From positions 372,001 through 436,000 of the forward strand of contig JACCIC010000167.1 of NCBI GenBank assembly GCA_018907035.1: 64,000 nt of DNA. The letters run 5' to 3'. How positions within the stretch are numbered: position 1 is the first letter of the stretch; each line of letters starts with the position of its first letter. The notes beneath the pieces were generated by a model that was not told where the DNA came from, made no database searches, and was given only the letters and a program-made list of their open reading frames with translations. Source of the DNA: Sycobia sp. Sy_11 (lineage: Eukaryota > Arthropoda > Insecta > Hymenoptera > Epichrysomallidae). This document shows, piece after piece, positions 45,304 through 56,349 of the stretch. The translations under genes and the position numbers were made by a program.

Positions 45304-45732
45304 TGTCAACTTTCTCCACGAAACTGACATTTCCCTCGCTCAAACAGCACGTCTATCCATGTACATGTATTTCTTTTACCTTAAAATATTATTTTCGTTT
45401 AATTAAAAATAAATACATATACATGTATACGTATAGGTGTTGACACAATATTACGTAATAGAATTTTTAAAACATACGATTTAATATGTGTGTTATATAT
45501 CATATTTTAATGAAACTTATATATTTAGCTTGATATATTTAAAATTATATACACTTAAAATAAAAAACATGATTTTTATGTATGTACGAATTAATATGTG
45601 TGTTTATTATATGTCATATTATAATAAAAATTATATATTTAAAATTGATATATTTAACATTATCTACATTTAAAATAAAACCATAAAAATATATTTATGA
45701 ACATGGCTTTATTGTATGTACGAATGAAGCTG

Positions 45733-45770
<38 letters not shown>

Positions 45771-46382
45771 AATTAATATAATAAAAATAAAATGTATGTT
45801 ATTCATATAATCTCACTAATTTTAAGGTAAATTCAAAATATTATACATATGGATATAACCTTACATATAATTGTTTGGTTTACGAAAGAATCATTAATTA
45901 TAATTGTTAAAACGAAACAAAATGTAAATCATGATTTGGCAACCCCTAACGCCATCTCAAAGATAGAGAGAACTTAGCAGGACCACTCCCGCTTAGCACC
46001 GCACTTTTTCCTGAATTTGAACTGCCCCTTTGCATGGAATTCACGACTCCCCATGAACCCAGCAATGGTCCCATTGGCAGGGGCAAACAAAGGGAGAAAG
46101 TGAGCCTCATTTACTCCTCCAGAAAACGTTTTTCATGAAGGAGGATTCGCTCACTTTAAAAGGGCCCGAACTTCACTTCACAAGGCAATTCAGCCACACG
46201 AGTCAAAATCAACAATCGCTACGCAATTCAGCCTCACAAGTCAAAACCAGCACTCACTACACTAAGTCAGCCAACCAGTCGGTTAAATTCACCACGTACC
46301 AGGAGCCAGCAGCCAGCAGCCAACAGCAGCAGTAAAGACGTGGAGCAACACCACGAGACACGATCGCTCCAGCATATCTCTC

Positions 46383-46423
<41 letters not shown>

Positions 46424-46696
46424 GCATATGCAGTAGGAGTTGCCTGTAAAGGACAAAAGGGGAAATAAAAGTATAAAAGTAAGTTAAGAGTAAAACCTTT
46501 TTATTTTTATTTTTTGCATACCTTTAATCTATTTCTATGTGTTCCCGCTCCCATATCATGCAGTATTTCGCCTCTTGGGAACCGCCCGTCTACCTCGCTG
46601 GATCTGTCCGAGGCTCTATGAAAGCCGGGCACACTTCTCTCTATCTAATGTGTAAGCCGTCCTCGATGTCGAGGCATACATATTATATTTATTACA
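45304..46696 (+). repeat. Probable 3' LTR region of the env-bearing element (composite)
   Basis: It begins TGTCAAC after the purine tract. A first TGTCAAC...GTTGACA inverted pair closes at 45445 (142 bp). Further on, 45761-46207 repeats 35616-36085. A CT tract at 46383-46421, a CAATAAA-like region near 46465 and a U5-like end at 46550-46696 (ending TTACA) follow. The U5-like part resembles the U5 of the 14022 LTR. Either one long 1.4-kb LTR or two nested LTRs fit; I cannot decide. (TA)n separates the parts at 45735-45760. Confidence 0.45.
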
Positions 46697-47210
46697 TAAA
46701 TATTAGATCTAGTGGATACATCTACTATATGTAAGATATATTGAAAGTGCCTCGGCGAAATTCGCATGAAATACACGTGGGAGTGTAATGTAATATAATT
46801 AATAAACATATCATAAAATATCATTTTGTGCTGAATATAATTATACTCCGTACCATATAAATATATTATTTTGAGTATAGTTGTATTCGATATTAAGAAG
46901 GTGCCGCGCTGCGAATGCTTATATCTCCAAGTCGAATAAACAGGGTGTGAACGCACACACACATTTTGAATCAGTTGCGTTATTAAATTCGTCGGAACTG
47001 GAGATTATTTCCACTAGAATACGCCGTTAAATTAATAGAAAGCAGGTCTCAGAGATACCAGGCAATTATTGATGCCGGTGGTGGCTTATTGACCAAATTG
47101 CATCATCGCTTGTAATGTATATAATGTATATATAAATATGAAAGTTTCATCAAATAAATTTTTTTATTAATTAAGACGACCACGTTCTTACTGGACAGAC
47201 TGTATTATAA
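46697..47210. other. Non-coding DNA between LTR-like sequence and Penelope copy 2
   Basis: No supported feature. Confidence 0.4.
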
Positions 47211-47487
47211 ATTAATAAATATTTTATTATTGGTCTTACAGTCCAATCAATTCAATCTAAAAATAAAATAAAAATAAAAATAAAAAATAAAAATAAAAAT
47301 AAATAAAAAAAATAAAATACAAATTAAACATAAAAATTAAATTAAAAATTAAATTAAAATTATAATGACAGTCAGACTGTCCTTGTTTACATTCACCCCT
47401 GTAGACTAATCTGAAAATAAAATATTAGCTGAAAAATTTCTTTGTTAGTAAAGTGCAGTCTCACTGTCCCCAACATCCTTACCTAAT

Positions 47488-47545
47488 TGAAGACTTGTCC
47501 AACGTTTCGAGCTCGCTACGGATCCTCATCAGTGACTAAACTAAA
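47488..47545 (-). ncRNA. Hammerhead-ribozyme-like motif of Penelope copy 2
   Basis: The minus strand reads CTGATGAG (47532-47525), a stem with loop GTAGC, then CGAAAC (47509-47504) and GTTGGACAAGTC. These are the conserved boxes of hammerhead ribozymes in the right order, and published Penelope elements carry such motifs near their ends. Stem II has two mismatches (GGATCC against GAGCTC), so activity is uncertain. Confidence 0.6.
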
Positions 47546-47637
47546 CCTTATATTCTAATCTATATATACCCATCCCCACCACCAAATTTAGTAAATTAAA
47601 TAAAAATTCTCCTTCTACACAAATTGTCCAAAACCAA

Positions 47638-48883
47638 TCAATTTAATAAGGAATGATAAACACTGTCCAATCTACCAGACTCTAACATTAAATTCACATT
47701 ATTTCGATTCTTGGAAATGTGAAAACTTTCAAGACTCTCCCGTTTATACTTATTATTGATACCATGTCCCAAAATATCCACATTCACAAAATCAAAAGAA
47801 TGTAAAAACTTTAAACAATGCTCTTTTAAACCGGAAGTAATATGTGAGCTACCTAAACTATATTTATGCTCATAAATTCTCTTTTTTAAATATCTACCTG
47901 TTTCTCCAATATAGTATTTATCACAATCCATGCAATTAATCTTGTAAACAACTCCTGATTTTAAGCATAAATGATCCCTATCTTTGCAATTATTAAACAA
48001 TCTGCTCAAATTATTGCTATTTTTAAAGAAAATTTGAATGTTATATTTCAGACAATCCTCGAACATATGGCAAGACAATAATTTTGCCTCCGTTCATATC
48101 AATTCCTGCACTATGTCTATTTTCGGTATTATAAATGTCAAACAATCTCTCAGCAATTAATCTATTAATAAATTGAACTGGATAACGATTATTAATAAAA
48201 GTTTCTCTTACGATCTGTAAATTATTTTGTCTAAAATCTTTATGTGACAATTTTATTGCTCTGTCAATGACACCCTTTAATGCTCCAATTTTGTTTCCGA
48301 ATTGGTGGTGTGAATTAAAATCTAAAAACCTACCTGACCAAGTAGGCTTTCTGTACCAATTAACTTTCACCTTATTATTACTACATCTAATGACATTAAT
48401 GTCCAGAAAACTTAACTGACTATTAACTTCAACCTCCCTTGTAAATTTAATTCTGTCATGTACAGAATTGAAAACATCCACCATTTCATCCATAAAAACT
48501 TCCAGAACAATTGTAAAGATATCATCAACATATCTCTTAAATATCATTGGTTCAAAAAGCAATTTTGACAAGGCTATACTTTCCAACTTTTCCATAAGTA
48601 AATTAGCTATAACCGGTGACAAAGGCGACCCCATTGGACATCCGTATTTTTGTTCATAAAATTTATTATCAAATGAAAAAATTGTGTTATTAAAAACCAA
48701 ATTAATTGCTTTAATAAATTCATTCATTGTTAATTTTGTATGCAAATTAATTTCATTCCACTCTTCCTGTATAATATCGTTTAATAACTCTAAAGGTACA
48801 TTTGTAAACAAAGATACTGCATCCAATGAAATTATCTTGTAATTTTTCGGAATAACAATATCTTTCATTTCATTGTATAACAA
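47638..48883 (-). pseudogene. Penelope RT + GIY-YIG endonuclease, copy 2
   Basis: The RT part (48883-48041) has 'LDAVSLFTNVPLELLNDI', 'CPMGSPLSPVIANLLMEKLE' and the catalytic 'RYVDDIF' (YVDD intact). A frameshift near 48060 leads to the endonuclease part (48078-47638). That part has 'GVVYKINCMDCDKYYIGETG' (the GIY-YIG pair with an intervening CX2C), 'RYLKKRIYEHK' with the conserved Arg, and the C-terminal 'ESLESFHISKNRNNVNLML' containing the expected Glu. The RT lacks its N-terminal quarter. Apart from the frameshift and the missing N-terminus this is the best-preserved Penelope coding sequence here. Confidence 0.88.
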
Positions 48884-49100
48884 TATCTTTCATTTCATTG
48901 TATTCACACTCCTAATAATATCTTCCATAGGTTTCCCAACTTATAATATTACTAGATTATTGTCTAATATATTGGTTAAGATAGTTGGAAGAACTAGTTC
49001 TTACATTAAGGATAGTTGGTGTTTTTATATTATTCTAATTTTTTTCGCTACGGCTCCTAATCAGGGACTAATCTAAACCTTATATTCTAATCTGTATATA
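48884..49100. other. Inverted segment and extra 3'-UTR piece at the Penelope 5' end
   Basis: 48969-49030 in plus orientation matches 33960-34020 of copy 1, which directly precedes the RT there, while the RT of copy 2 is on the minus strand. 49040-49100 repeats the 3'-UTR piece seen at 47511-47570, including a partial hammerhead-like motif (CTGATTAG...GTAGCGAAA on minus). Confidence 0.7.
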
Positions 49101-49177
49101 ATCTATATATAGACTGTATTATAGCTAAGCTCCCAATATAATATTCGTGTCGCTTTAGAAGTAATACGTATAATCTA

Positions 49178-50464
49178 TTAGGAGTGTGAATAAGTCTTTC
49201 CCGTTTTTTGTAAGAGATGGCGCCACCAATACTGTGCGAGTATTCAATGGTTACATATGTCATAATCAAAGCTTATTCATATGTCAACAATTCCATACTA
49301 ACACATTAGTTAAAATTTTTTCGCATCATAAATTTTTGATATCGTGAAAATGTCGAAATTTGAGCCGAGTCGACGTCATTTGCGGGATGTTTCACTTTAT
49401 TGGTTCAATTTGAAGAAATGTGCTGCCGAGACGCATCGATTGCTTCAGGAGGCTTATGGAGAAGGTTGTGTCGATGATTCAAGTGTTCGCGGATGGTTTC
49501 GACGCTTCAAAAGCGGTGATTTCGACGTGGAAGACAAGGAGCGTTCCGGGCGGCCGCAAATCTTTGAAGATCGAGAATTGGCGACTTTGCTTGATGAAGA
49601 TTCTTGTCAAACGCAAGTAGAACTTGCTGAAGCATTTGGAGTTGACCGAACAACCATTTCCAAGCGTTTGAAAGCCATGGGAATGATCCAAAAGCAAGGA
49701 AATTGGGTGCCGTACGAACTGAAGCTGAGAGACGTCGAACGGCGTTTTTTCACTTGCGAACAGCTGCTTCAGCGACATAAAAGAAAGGGTTTTCTGCATC
49801 GTATCGTGACTGGCGATGAAAAGTGGATACGTTACGATAATCCGAAGCGAAGAAAATCATGGGGACTACCCGGCCATGCATCATCATCGACGGCTAAGCC
49901 AAATATTCATGGCGCCAAGCTCATGCTCTGTATATGGTGGGACCAGGTAGGTGTGGTTTACTATGAGCTTCTGAAACCGAATGAAAGGATCACAGGCGAG
50001 GTCTATCGACGACAATTGATGCGTTTGAGCCGCGCACTGCGAGAAAAACGGCCACAATACTCCGACAGGCACGACAAAGTTATTTTGCAACATGACAATG
50101 CTCGCCCACATGTTGCACCGCCGGTGAAAACATACTTAGAAACGCTCAAATGTGAAGTCCTACCCCACCCGCCGTATAGTCCAGACGTTGCTCCGTCTGA
50201 TTACCATCTCTTCAGATCGATGACGCATGGCCTGGCTGACCAGCACTTCCATTCCTACGAGGAAGCCAAAAAATGGGTGGATGACTGGATAGAGGCCAAA
50301 CCGGTCGAATTTTTTCGCAACGGGATTCGTATGTTGCCAGAAAGATGGGAAAAAGTTGTAGCTAGCGATGGCCAATACTTTCAATAATTCATTTGTAACC
50401 ATTTTTTCACAATAAAGGCTCAAAATTTGAAAAAAAAACGGGAAAGACTAATTCACATACCTGA
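49178..50464 (+). mobile_element. Complete mariner transposon, 1287 bp
   Basis: Inverted repeats TTAGGAGTGTGAATAAGTCT (left) and the complement of ATTCACATACCTGA (right) match over most of ~30 bp, including TCTTTCCCGTTTTTT. TA dinucleotides at 49176-49177 and 50465-50466 are the expected target duplication. It encloses one intact transposase gene. It could be active or recently active. Confidence 0.92.
49350..50387 (+). CDS. mariner transposase, intact (345 aa)
   Basis: The transposase cuts and pastes the element at TA sites. The ATG at 49350 gives MSKFEPSRRH, the normal mariner start. Length (345) is usual. Two HTH motifs occupy residues ~5-110 and the linker carries 'WVPYEL' (family WVPHEL). 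The catalytic Asp residues are 156 (TGDEKW), 249 (LQHDNARPH) and 284 (YSPDVAPSD); the last two are 34 residues apart, so D,D34D as in true mariners. No stops or frameshifts. An AATAAA lies just after the stop. The promoter would be in the left repeat. Related dead copies are at 25252 and, more distantly, 13004 and 63288. Confidence 0.95.
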   Translation: MSKFEPSRRHLRDVSLYWFNLKKCAAETHRLLQEAYGEGCVDDSSVRGWFRRFKSGDFDVEDKERSGRPQIFEDRELATLLDEDSCQTQVELAEAFGVDRTTISKRLKAMGMIQKQGNWVPYELKLRDVERRFFTCEQLLQRHKRKGFLHRIVTGDEKWIRYDNPKRRKSWGLPGHASSSTAKPNIHGAKLMLCIWWDQVGVVYYELLKPNERITGEVYRRQLMRLSRALREKRPQYSDRHDKVILQHDNARPHVAPPVKTYLETLKCEVLPHPPYSPDVAPSDYHLFRSMTHGLADQHFHSYEEAKKWVDDWIEAKPVEFFRNGIRMLPERWEKVVASDGQYFQ

Positions 50465-50519
50465 TAATTTAATACTAACACCAATGTAATAAATATTTTT
50501 TAAACCACCACTTTAATAA

Positions 50520-51740
50520 ATATAATAGCACATGAATTCCCGACTTGGAAAATGACTGTCTACTCGGTGCGGACGTTTATCGCAGTTTCAATACGGCCAT
50601 CCACACACACGAAAATACTTTGTCATTTGAGGGTGTAACGGATCTCGTTTCGCCAGCGAGTGGTCGAGCTCCATTTTAATGCTTCGCAAGAGCGACGAGA
50701 GCTACCAAATATGCATGGATTATCGTAAATTGAAATCCATGTCTAAGGTCAGTGCGTATCCGCTCCCTGACATGGACCTAATTTTACGGAAATAAAGAAA
50801 TACGCGATATATCTCCACAATGGATCTCAGCAGCACCTACCATCAGGTCCCACTCTGGGAGGAATCACGGCGCCTCTCTGCCATTACGGTCTCAGACATG
50901 GGGTTGTTTGAATGGATCCGTACGCCGTATCGTGTCGCCGGTGGGCCTGCAATCTTTCAACAGCTAAGTAACAAGCTAATCGGCCCTGAAATGAAGAATC
51001 CTTTGCCTACATCGATAATGTGATCATCGCTACGGAGAGTTTTGACGAACATCCCAGGTGGTTCGATCATATTTTATGATGAATTTCTGATGTTAGCATC
51101 GTCCTGATACCGCAAGTTCTTCGGGAACTTTGTGACGCTTGCTGAACCTCTCGTCCGTTTGACTAAGAAGAACGTCAAGTATTATTGGAGAGAAGATCAG
51201 CAGCAATACTTCAGACGCCAACGACTCGGGACTAGGCACTGTGTTCACGCAAACAATTGACGGCGTGGAGCGAGTGCTCTTTTCCGCCAGTCGCGTAAAA
51301 TTTTTTATGACTGCGGCTGAGCGTAACTATTCAGTCACTGCACGTGAGTACTTTGCCGTGCTATCCAAAAAGTTCGGCCATACGTCGAGGTATACCACTT
51401 TCAATTGATAACGAATCATGGCAGCCTTCGTTAGCTGCACTCATTGCGCAACTCCATTGGTAGACTCGCCTTTTGATCCTTGGAGTTACGGTGATATGAC
51501 TATGAAGTCATCCATCCGATAGATACCTTAAATTACGTACCCGACGCCCTCTCTCGTTTGTACGAAGACGAGCCTATATTTGATATCGCCTCCCTTGACG
51601 TCACCGACGCGTAAGATCCCTGGTATCTACACCTCCGTAGGAAAGGCACGATCCGACCATTCATGATGGATGGTTCTAGGGCAACGGCTATATTACTATC
51701 GCCCCGATCCTGCCATTGAAGATCTAATAGATGATCACAA
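50520..51740 (+). pseudogene. Gypsy pol remnant (RT, RNase H), heavily decayed
   Basis: Broken pieces include a protease end ('GADVYRSFNTAIHTHE'), RT blocks ('CMDYRKLKSMSKVSAYPLPD', 50820-51020 'MDLSSTYHQVPLWEE') and 'FAYIDNVIIATESF', where YxDD has lost one Asp. An RNase H core follows ('DSGLGTVFTQTIDG', 'AAERNYSVTAREYFAVL', 51225-51360). Stops and frameshifts are frequent. No LTR was found. Confidence 0.8.
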
Positions 51741-52374
51741 TGCGTAGAAGCTATTAAACTTAAAATGGAGCTGAAAAACAAAATCTATTATTTATGCATT
51801 ATTATTTCCGTTTTAACATTTAATCGTAGTACTGGCATCGTGGTATGAAGCACTCTTAAAGAATTAATAATTGTTTTAAATGAATGGACATTTTCTTAAC
51901 GTTTAAAATATTGTATTGAAATTAAAGAATTGATCAGATAAATTATAAAAAATTCCAATCAACATTACTGATGACTACTGGTTATTGTTTATGCAAAAAA
52001 ACCAAAGCGTTGTTAAATTTCGTATCTAAAAACAGGGCACATCTTTTTTTAAGGAAGGTTTGTTTAAGCTTACTAAAAGATACAAAAAAGAATTGTTAAA
52101 AAAAACTACACAGAAAAATAGAGTTTTATTTTTTTCCAATACAGAAAGACGTAGTGTTTGAATACTTCTCATATATGTACTACTGTAATCCAATTAAAAG
52201 GTATATTTTGAATTGAAATTTCCCGGATGTTTCCATTCGGTAAAATTATTTTCCTAGATTTTAGTAGTACTGTTAGTAATATCTGCACCAATGTTAACGT
52301 CAAAATGCTCATTAATATTTGATAGATGCTTCGTTTTGAACGGCGCTAAATTTCAATACGGCGATTTTACTATG
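51741..52374. other. AT-rich non-coding DNA
   Basis: Nothing recognised. Confidence 0.5.
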
Positions 52375-52990
52375 TGTGAATTTATTGTACTGGAACAAAG
52401 ACGTTGCCTTAAATTTTATTTTTGGAATGGAATTTCGACTGCACACATATTGAAGATGCTGCAAAAATCTTTTAGGGTACATACTCTGCGTTCAAAGAAT
52501 GTTTGCAAGTGGTACAATGAGTTCCAAGCCGGCTGTGAGAGTATTAAGAAGAATGTGGTGAATGGACCACAAACATCGACTGATGATAATCACGTCCTAC
52601 AGATTACAGAACTTCTATTCCAAAATCGTGCTGGCAATTAGAGAACTAGTCAATTCTATAGAAAGTTCTTTTCGATCAGCTCAAACCACTGTCACTGACG
52701 TTTTGGATTTCAGACGAGTCAATTCCCGATTGATTCCAAACACTCAATTGTTTAGAAAAAGGGCATCGAGATAACATCTGCGAAGAGATGATCTTATATT
52801 ATCAGTCGATCATGAACCGTATCAATAGAGGATATGAGACTGGGATCTAGGGTTATGACTTCGAAACAACCGATCAATCGAGTGAATATCAGATCAAAGT
52901 TGAGACAAAGGCGCAATCCACGGCAAAGTCTATATAAAATCAAGGGCATGTTGACAGTTTTCTTCGATTATTCAAATTAGTATTTAAAAA
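52375..52990 (+). pseudogene. mariner-type transposase remnant (Mos1-like HTH)
   Basis: The frame at 52291-52641 contains 'LEQRRCLKFYFWNGISTAHI' and 'NVCKWYNEFQAGCESIKKNV', which fit the paired HTH of another mariner group. Downstream 'SFRSAQTTVTDVLDFRRVNS' and a scrambled catalytic region follow (near 52840-52960, 'YDFETTDQSSEYQIKVETKA' and 'MLTVFFDY'). It has many stops and no repeats were found. Confidence 0.7.
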
Positions 52991-53099
52991 TAGTTTTATA
53001 ACTTAGCAATAATGAAGTATGACACGGTCTAGTGTATACTTAGCACTAGAAAATTCTCCTAGATTTGTTCAACTGCAACTCATGGAACGCTAAAGATAA

Positions 53100-53155
<56 letters not shown>

Positions 53156-53730
53156 TATCATATATTGAACAGCGAATGTATGAAAGTTTAACTATTTAAA
53201 AGTGAAATCTCATAATTATTGATCGTATCATATTAAGTTTTTCAAATATATTTTTTTCGTTGAGATATAGCATTTTTAATTTAACAATTATCTTTAAATA
53301 AATTGCAGCCTCCAAAAGTTAAAAACTGAACCATGAAATCTATTTGTTTCGTATTAAAAAATAAGTAATAATTTGTTGTAAATAACAGAGCATAAAGTAG
53401 TTACTTTGAAATTAGCAAATGTAAATTTATTGCTGAAACGCTGTGAATTACGAAATAAATAAAAGGGTTTTAATGGACCTCTATTAACGGTCAAACCGGG
53501 AACGCTATAATAACTAGCGCGAGAAAGATTATATTTTATCCGGTTCGAGAGGTAGGGCCTTAGGAGAGGGAGGGGCACTTGAGAGATTCGCGGCCGCGTG
53601 GTAGCCACCGCGAAGATGTCCCGCGCTCCCCGTGCCTATATAATAATAAAATCAACTAAAAATAAATATACATAATAAAAACATTTTTTTAACTTTATAT
53701 TGCACTGAACATGTTGTACGTCTATAAAAG
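52991..53730. other. Non-coding DNA with a (TA)n tract
   Basis: Alternating TA at 53105-53152. 53450-53635 is GC-richer with no feature I can name. Confidence 0.5.
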
Positions 53731-53734
53731 CATA

Positions 53735-53885
53735 CGAATAAATAAATAAATAAATAATAAATAAATAAATAAATAACTAATTAATAAATAAATAAATAAA
53801 TAATAAATACTGATATAAATAACTAAGCAGAAGTATGCGAGCATCTTCAGGGACAAACATCGAAGATTATTATATGTATTTATTA

Positions 53886-53920
<35 letters not shown>

Positions 53921-53930
53921 ACTACGCCAA
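53735..53930. repeat. (AAAT)n and (ATT)n microsatellites
   Basis: AAATAAAT repeats (about 53738-53810) and TTATTATTA repeats (about 53878-53925). The second abuts a GC-rich block and could be the tail of a minus-strand retroposon. Confidence 0.85.
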
Positions 53931-54240
53931 CATGGATTCATAGCGACCCTATGTTTTGGCGGCACCGGTTGCAAGTCTGGATAAAGGAAGAGGTAGTGCA
54001 CTTCCAATAACTGGACAGCACACTCCGACAGCTACACATTTCACAACACTGACATATCAGACAGCATAACACCTGGCAAAGAGAGGGGTTACCATCCCCA
54101 CGCTTCCGTGTGGTGGTTTCGACTTGGTTACGAGACCTTGACAGACTGATAAATGGGGGATTGCTGGCAACGCCGGTACAGTCGCCATTCAGTAAGGCTG
54201 TAGGCATCATATCTGGCAAGCGGGCCCTATAATCGGGTTA
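53931..54240 (-). other. Unclassified GC-rich block with (AAT)n tail on minus
   Basis: The minus strand reads a 93-residue frame ('MPDMMPTALLNGDCTG...NIGSL') and a tail GGGTCGCTATGAATCCATG running into (AAT)n. This is the usual look of a 3' LINE or SINE end. The element was not identified. Confidence 0.35.
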
Positions 54241-55159
54241 CACGCACTTCGTATATAATGACTCGGGCGCCACGCAGCTCAAAAAATTTTTAGAGCAGTT
54301 CGAGCAGCAGGAGCGAGACACGAAGCGAAGCCGAACAAGCACTGAGTGGATGAACTCAGCAGGCTCTGAAAGGCACGGGCGCGACTGAAACTTCCAGCTC
54401 GTGCGCGGCGGATTAGGAGACTGCTGTGCGTAAACGTCTGGCGGAGGATTCTATAAACGGATATCTACTTGAATATGAAGATGTGAGTTCCACACTTCCC
54501 GAGGAGCCCTTTTATAAGGGTAATCGGGTTGCGAGAGTGAAGCACGTCGCGGCATTCTGGAGAGGGGGTATACGCGCGGACCCTGGCTGGGGACATTCTC
54601 TACTGCTAAACACACTTATACAAGCATAACCCAATTCACCCACTTTACAATTTTTATCCCCCACGCCTCCACTCCCCAAATTAAGGCGGAATGGAAGAGA
54701 GCGGGCTTTCTGATCTGTAAGGGGGCCCACGATGTTTGCGTCGTTTATTAATCGATGCAGATCAAATCTTTTCGCCTGATCATTCCTCCTCGGCTTTTGC
54801 CAGGGAAGTGGAAGAAGAACGTAGCTAAAGAGGGTCCACCGCGCTTGCCGAGCAGTGCATGCCTGAGAGCTGCCAAAGGGAGATCCTGGGTGGAAAGGCG
54901 AGTTTTCAGGTTGCGTTCCTCGGTGATCCGAACCATCTTTGACTCCCGGTGATGGCAGGACGGGCGGATGGGCGCGGATAGATAACACCAGTCATTCGGC
55001 ATTGGCGAGTGCATGCTGGCTCGTGATGTTTGACGAAAACTCTCCAGAGAGTAGAGCACCTTATTGTTGGGGTGTGAAGCTCGAGAGAGCGGAGGTGGGC
55101 TAAAGTGACGGAGCGTGCTATATCCCCCGGCTCTGGAAAAGTGCCTTACACGAAGGTTC
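54241..55159 (+). other. GC-rich region upstream of LINE ORF1
   Basis: Probably 5' region of the LINE that follows. Plus-strand open stretches ('THFVYNDSGATQLKKFLEQF' near 54250-54310) are short. The long minus-strand frame is probably a shadow of composition. Confidence 0.35.
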
Positions 55160-55980
55160 AAACCAGAATGACTCCTTCCAATTTATTCAAAATTATGAAG
55201 GAGTCAATGAAGAAATAAAGGAATATGAACAACACTGTCAAGAAGGAGCTTTGGCTTTACACAGCCAATTTGAAGAGATTCGGGGTAAAAGGATTGCGGC
55301 GCCTACATACTCTTGAGGTCGCGGGGACTGTGGAAGCCCAGAAGGGGCACCCATATACCTCCCCAACGGATTTACCTGAGGGCGGAAGAAAAAAAGAAGA
55401 GGAAGAAAGAAAAGGAGACCACCAAAGAAAAAAATGTGGTCGCCAAATCCCTCACAGCATGGGCTGAAGATGAAAGATATCTGCCGAACATTAAACGACG
55501 ATGTCTTGATTGAATTCAAGAAGACTTCGGCGGAGGGTAGGAACGGTTTCAGTAACGCCTTGAGAGAGGCCGTCGGGAAATCCGCGGCACTCCACGCACT
55601 AATACCCAAGACCACCTTGGAGATGAGGGATGTGGATTGCTGCGCGACACCTGACGAAGTTAGGGCAGTCCTCCTTGGCGTCTTGCGGGACTACAGCGGC
55701 CCCCTCGAGGAGAAGCTCACAAGGCAGAACAAAGTCGAAAAATGGCTGGCCATTATGACCCTCGCTGAGGAGGTTGGCTAACGGGTGCTGGAAGTTGGAA
55801 AGGTAGCTGCGACGGCCCAGACAGGAGCACTGCGTGCTTCCGGTGTGGGCAGCAGGGACACACGGCAGCAGATTTTAGGACATCTCCGAAGTGTTACCTC
55901 TGCTTCGGGACAACGCCTGCAGTGTTACATCAGGTTGCCGGGTCTTGGACTTATGGTGTTTCGCAAAGTCTTAGCCAGAA
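55160..55980 (+). pseudogene. R1/Waldo-like LINE ORF1 with zinc knuckle
   Basis: The clearest piece is 55434-55781 ('VLIEFKKTSAEGRNGFSNAL', 'ALIPKTTLEMRDVDCCATPD'), the nucleic-acid-binding part of R1-clade ORF1 proteins. It is followed by a stop and, one frame over, 'CFRCGQQGHTAADF...KCYLCFG' near 55835-55920, a CX2CX4HX4C knuckle that has lost its last Cys, plus another CX2C. Several frame changes; the start is unclear. Confidence 0.75.
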
Positions 55981-55984
55981 TTCG

Positions 55985-56345
55985 CCAAAATAGCTAAAGT
56001 TCTGCAAGCGGACCTACACAGGAGCCAAACGGCGAGCGACCTGCTTACGCATATCTGTATTCAGACCGACGCTGACATCGTCATCGTCATCGAACAATAT
56101 CATGACGGAGATGCGGGGGTCTGGTATCACGATGACCTCGGCACCACGGCCATTTGGATATTCAACCGGCACCGCTTTCGGGTAGAATCCTACGGATCTG
56201 GCCACTTCGCCAAATAACGTAAATTACGTCAGCTACTATCTCACCCCGAATAAGACCATCGGGGATTTTCAATCTAAACTGGATGCCCTTAAGGATGCGG
56301 TTAGAGAAATGGAGGAGAAGCTGGTTGTGGCTGGAGATTTAAATA
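55985..56345 (+). pseudogene. R1/Waldo-like LINE ORF2, endonuclease fragment
   Basis: ORF2 begins with an apurinic-type endonuclease: 'KVLQADLHRSQTASDLLTHI', 'IVIVIEQYH', 'GTTAIWI', then after a stop 'SYYLTPNKTIGDFQSKLDAL' and 'EKLVVAGDLNSKALE', the site with the conserved Asp/Asn. At about 56350 the sequence jumps to the far C-terminus, so the RT domain is deleted. Confidence 0.8.
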
Positions 56346-56349
56346 GCAA

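Larger units (their letters stand above)
47215..49100 (-). mobile_element. Penelope-like element, copy 2, with rearranged 5' end
   Basis: Minus orientation: the pLTR at 47215-47470 (including GACAGTCAGACTGTCC), hammerhead-like motif 47488-47545, endonuclease and RT 47638-48883. Then comes a 5' part in which sequence that should precede the RT is inverted (48969-49030), followed by more 3'-UTR-type sequence (49040-49100). Very similar to copy 1 at protein level, but with a better endonuclease. Confidence 0.8.

Noticed and set aside
54512..55161. Overlapping long minus-strand frames in the GC-rich LINE upstream region
   Set aside because: They are antisense to the LINE, with composition-driven Ser/Pro/Arg content and no domain.
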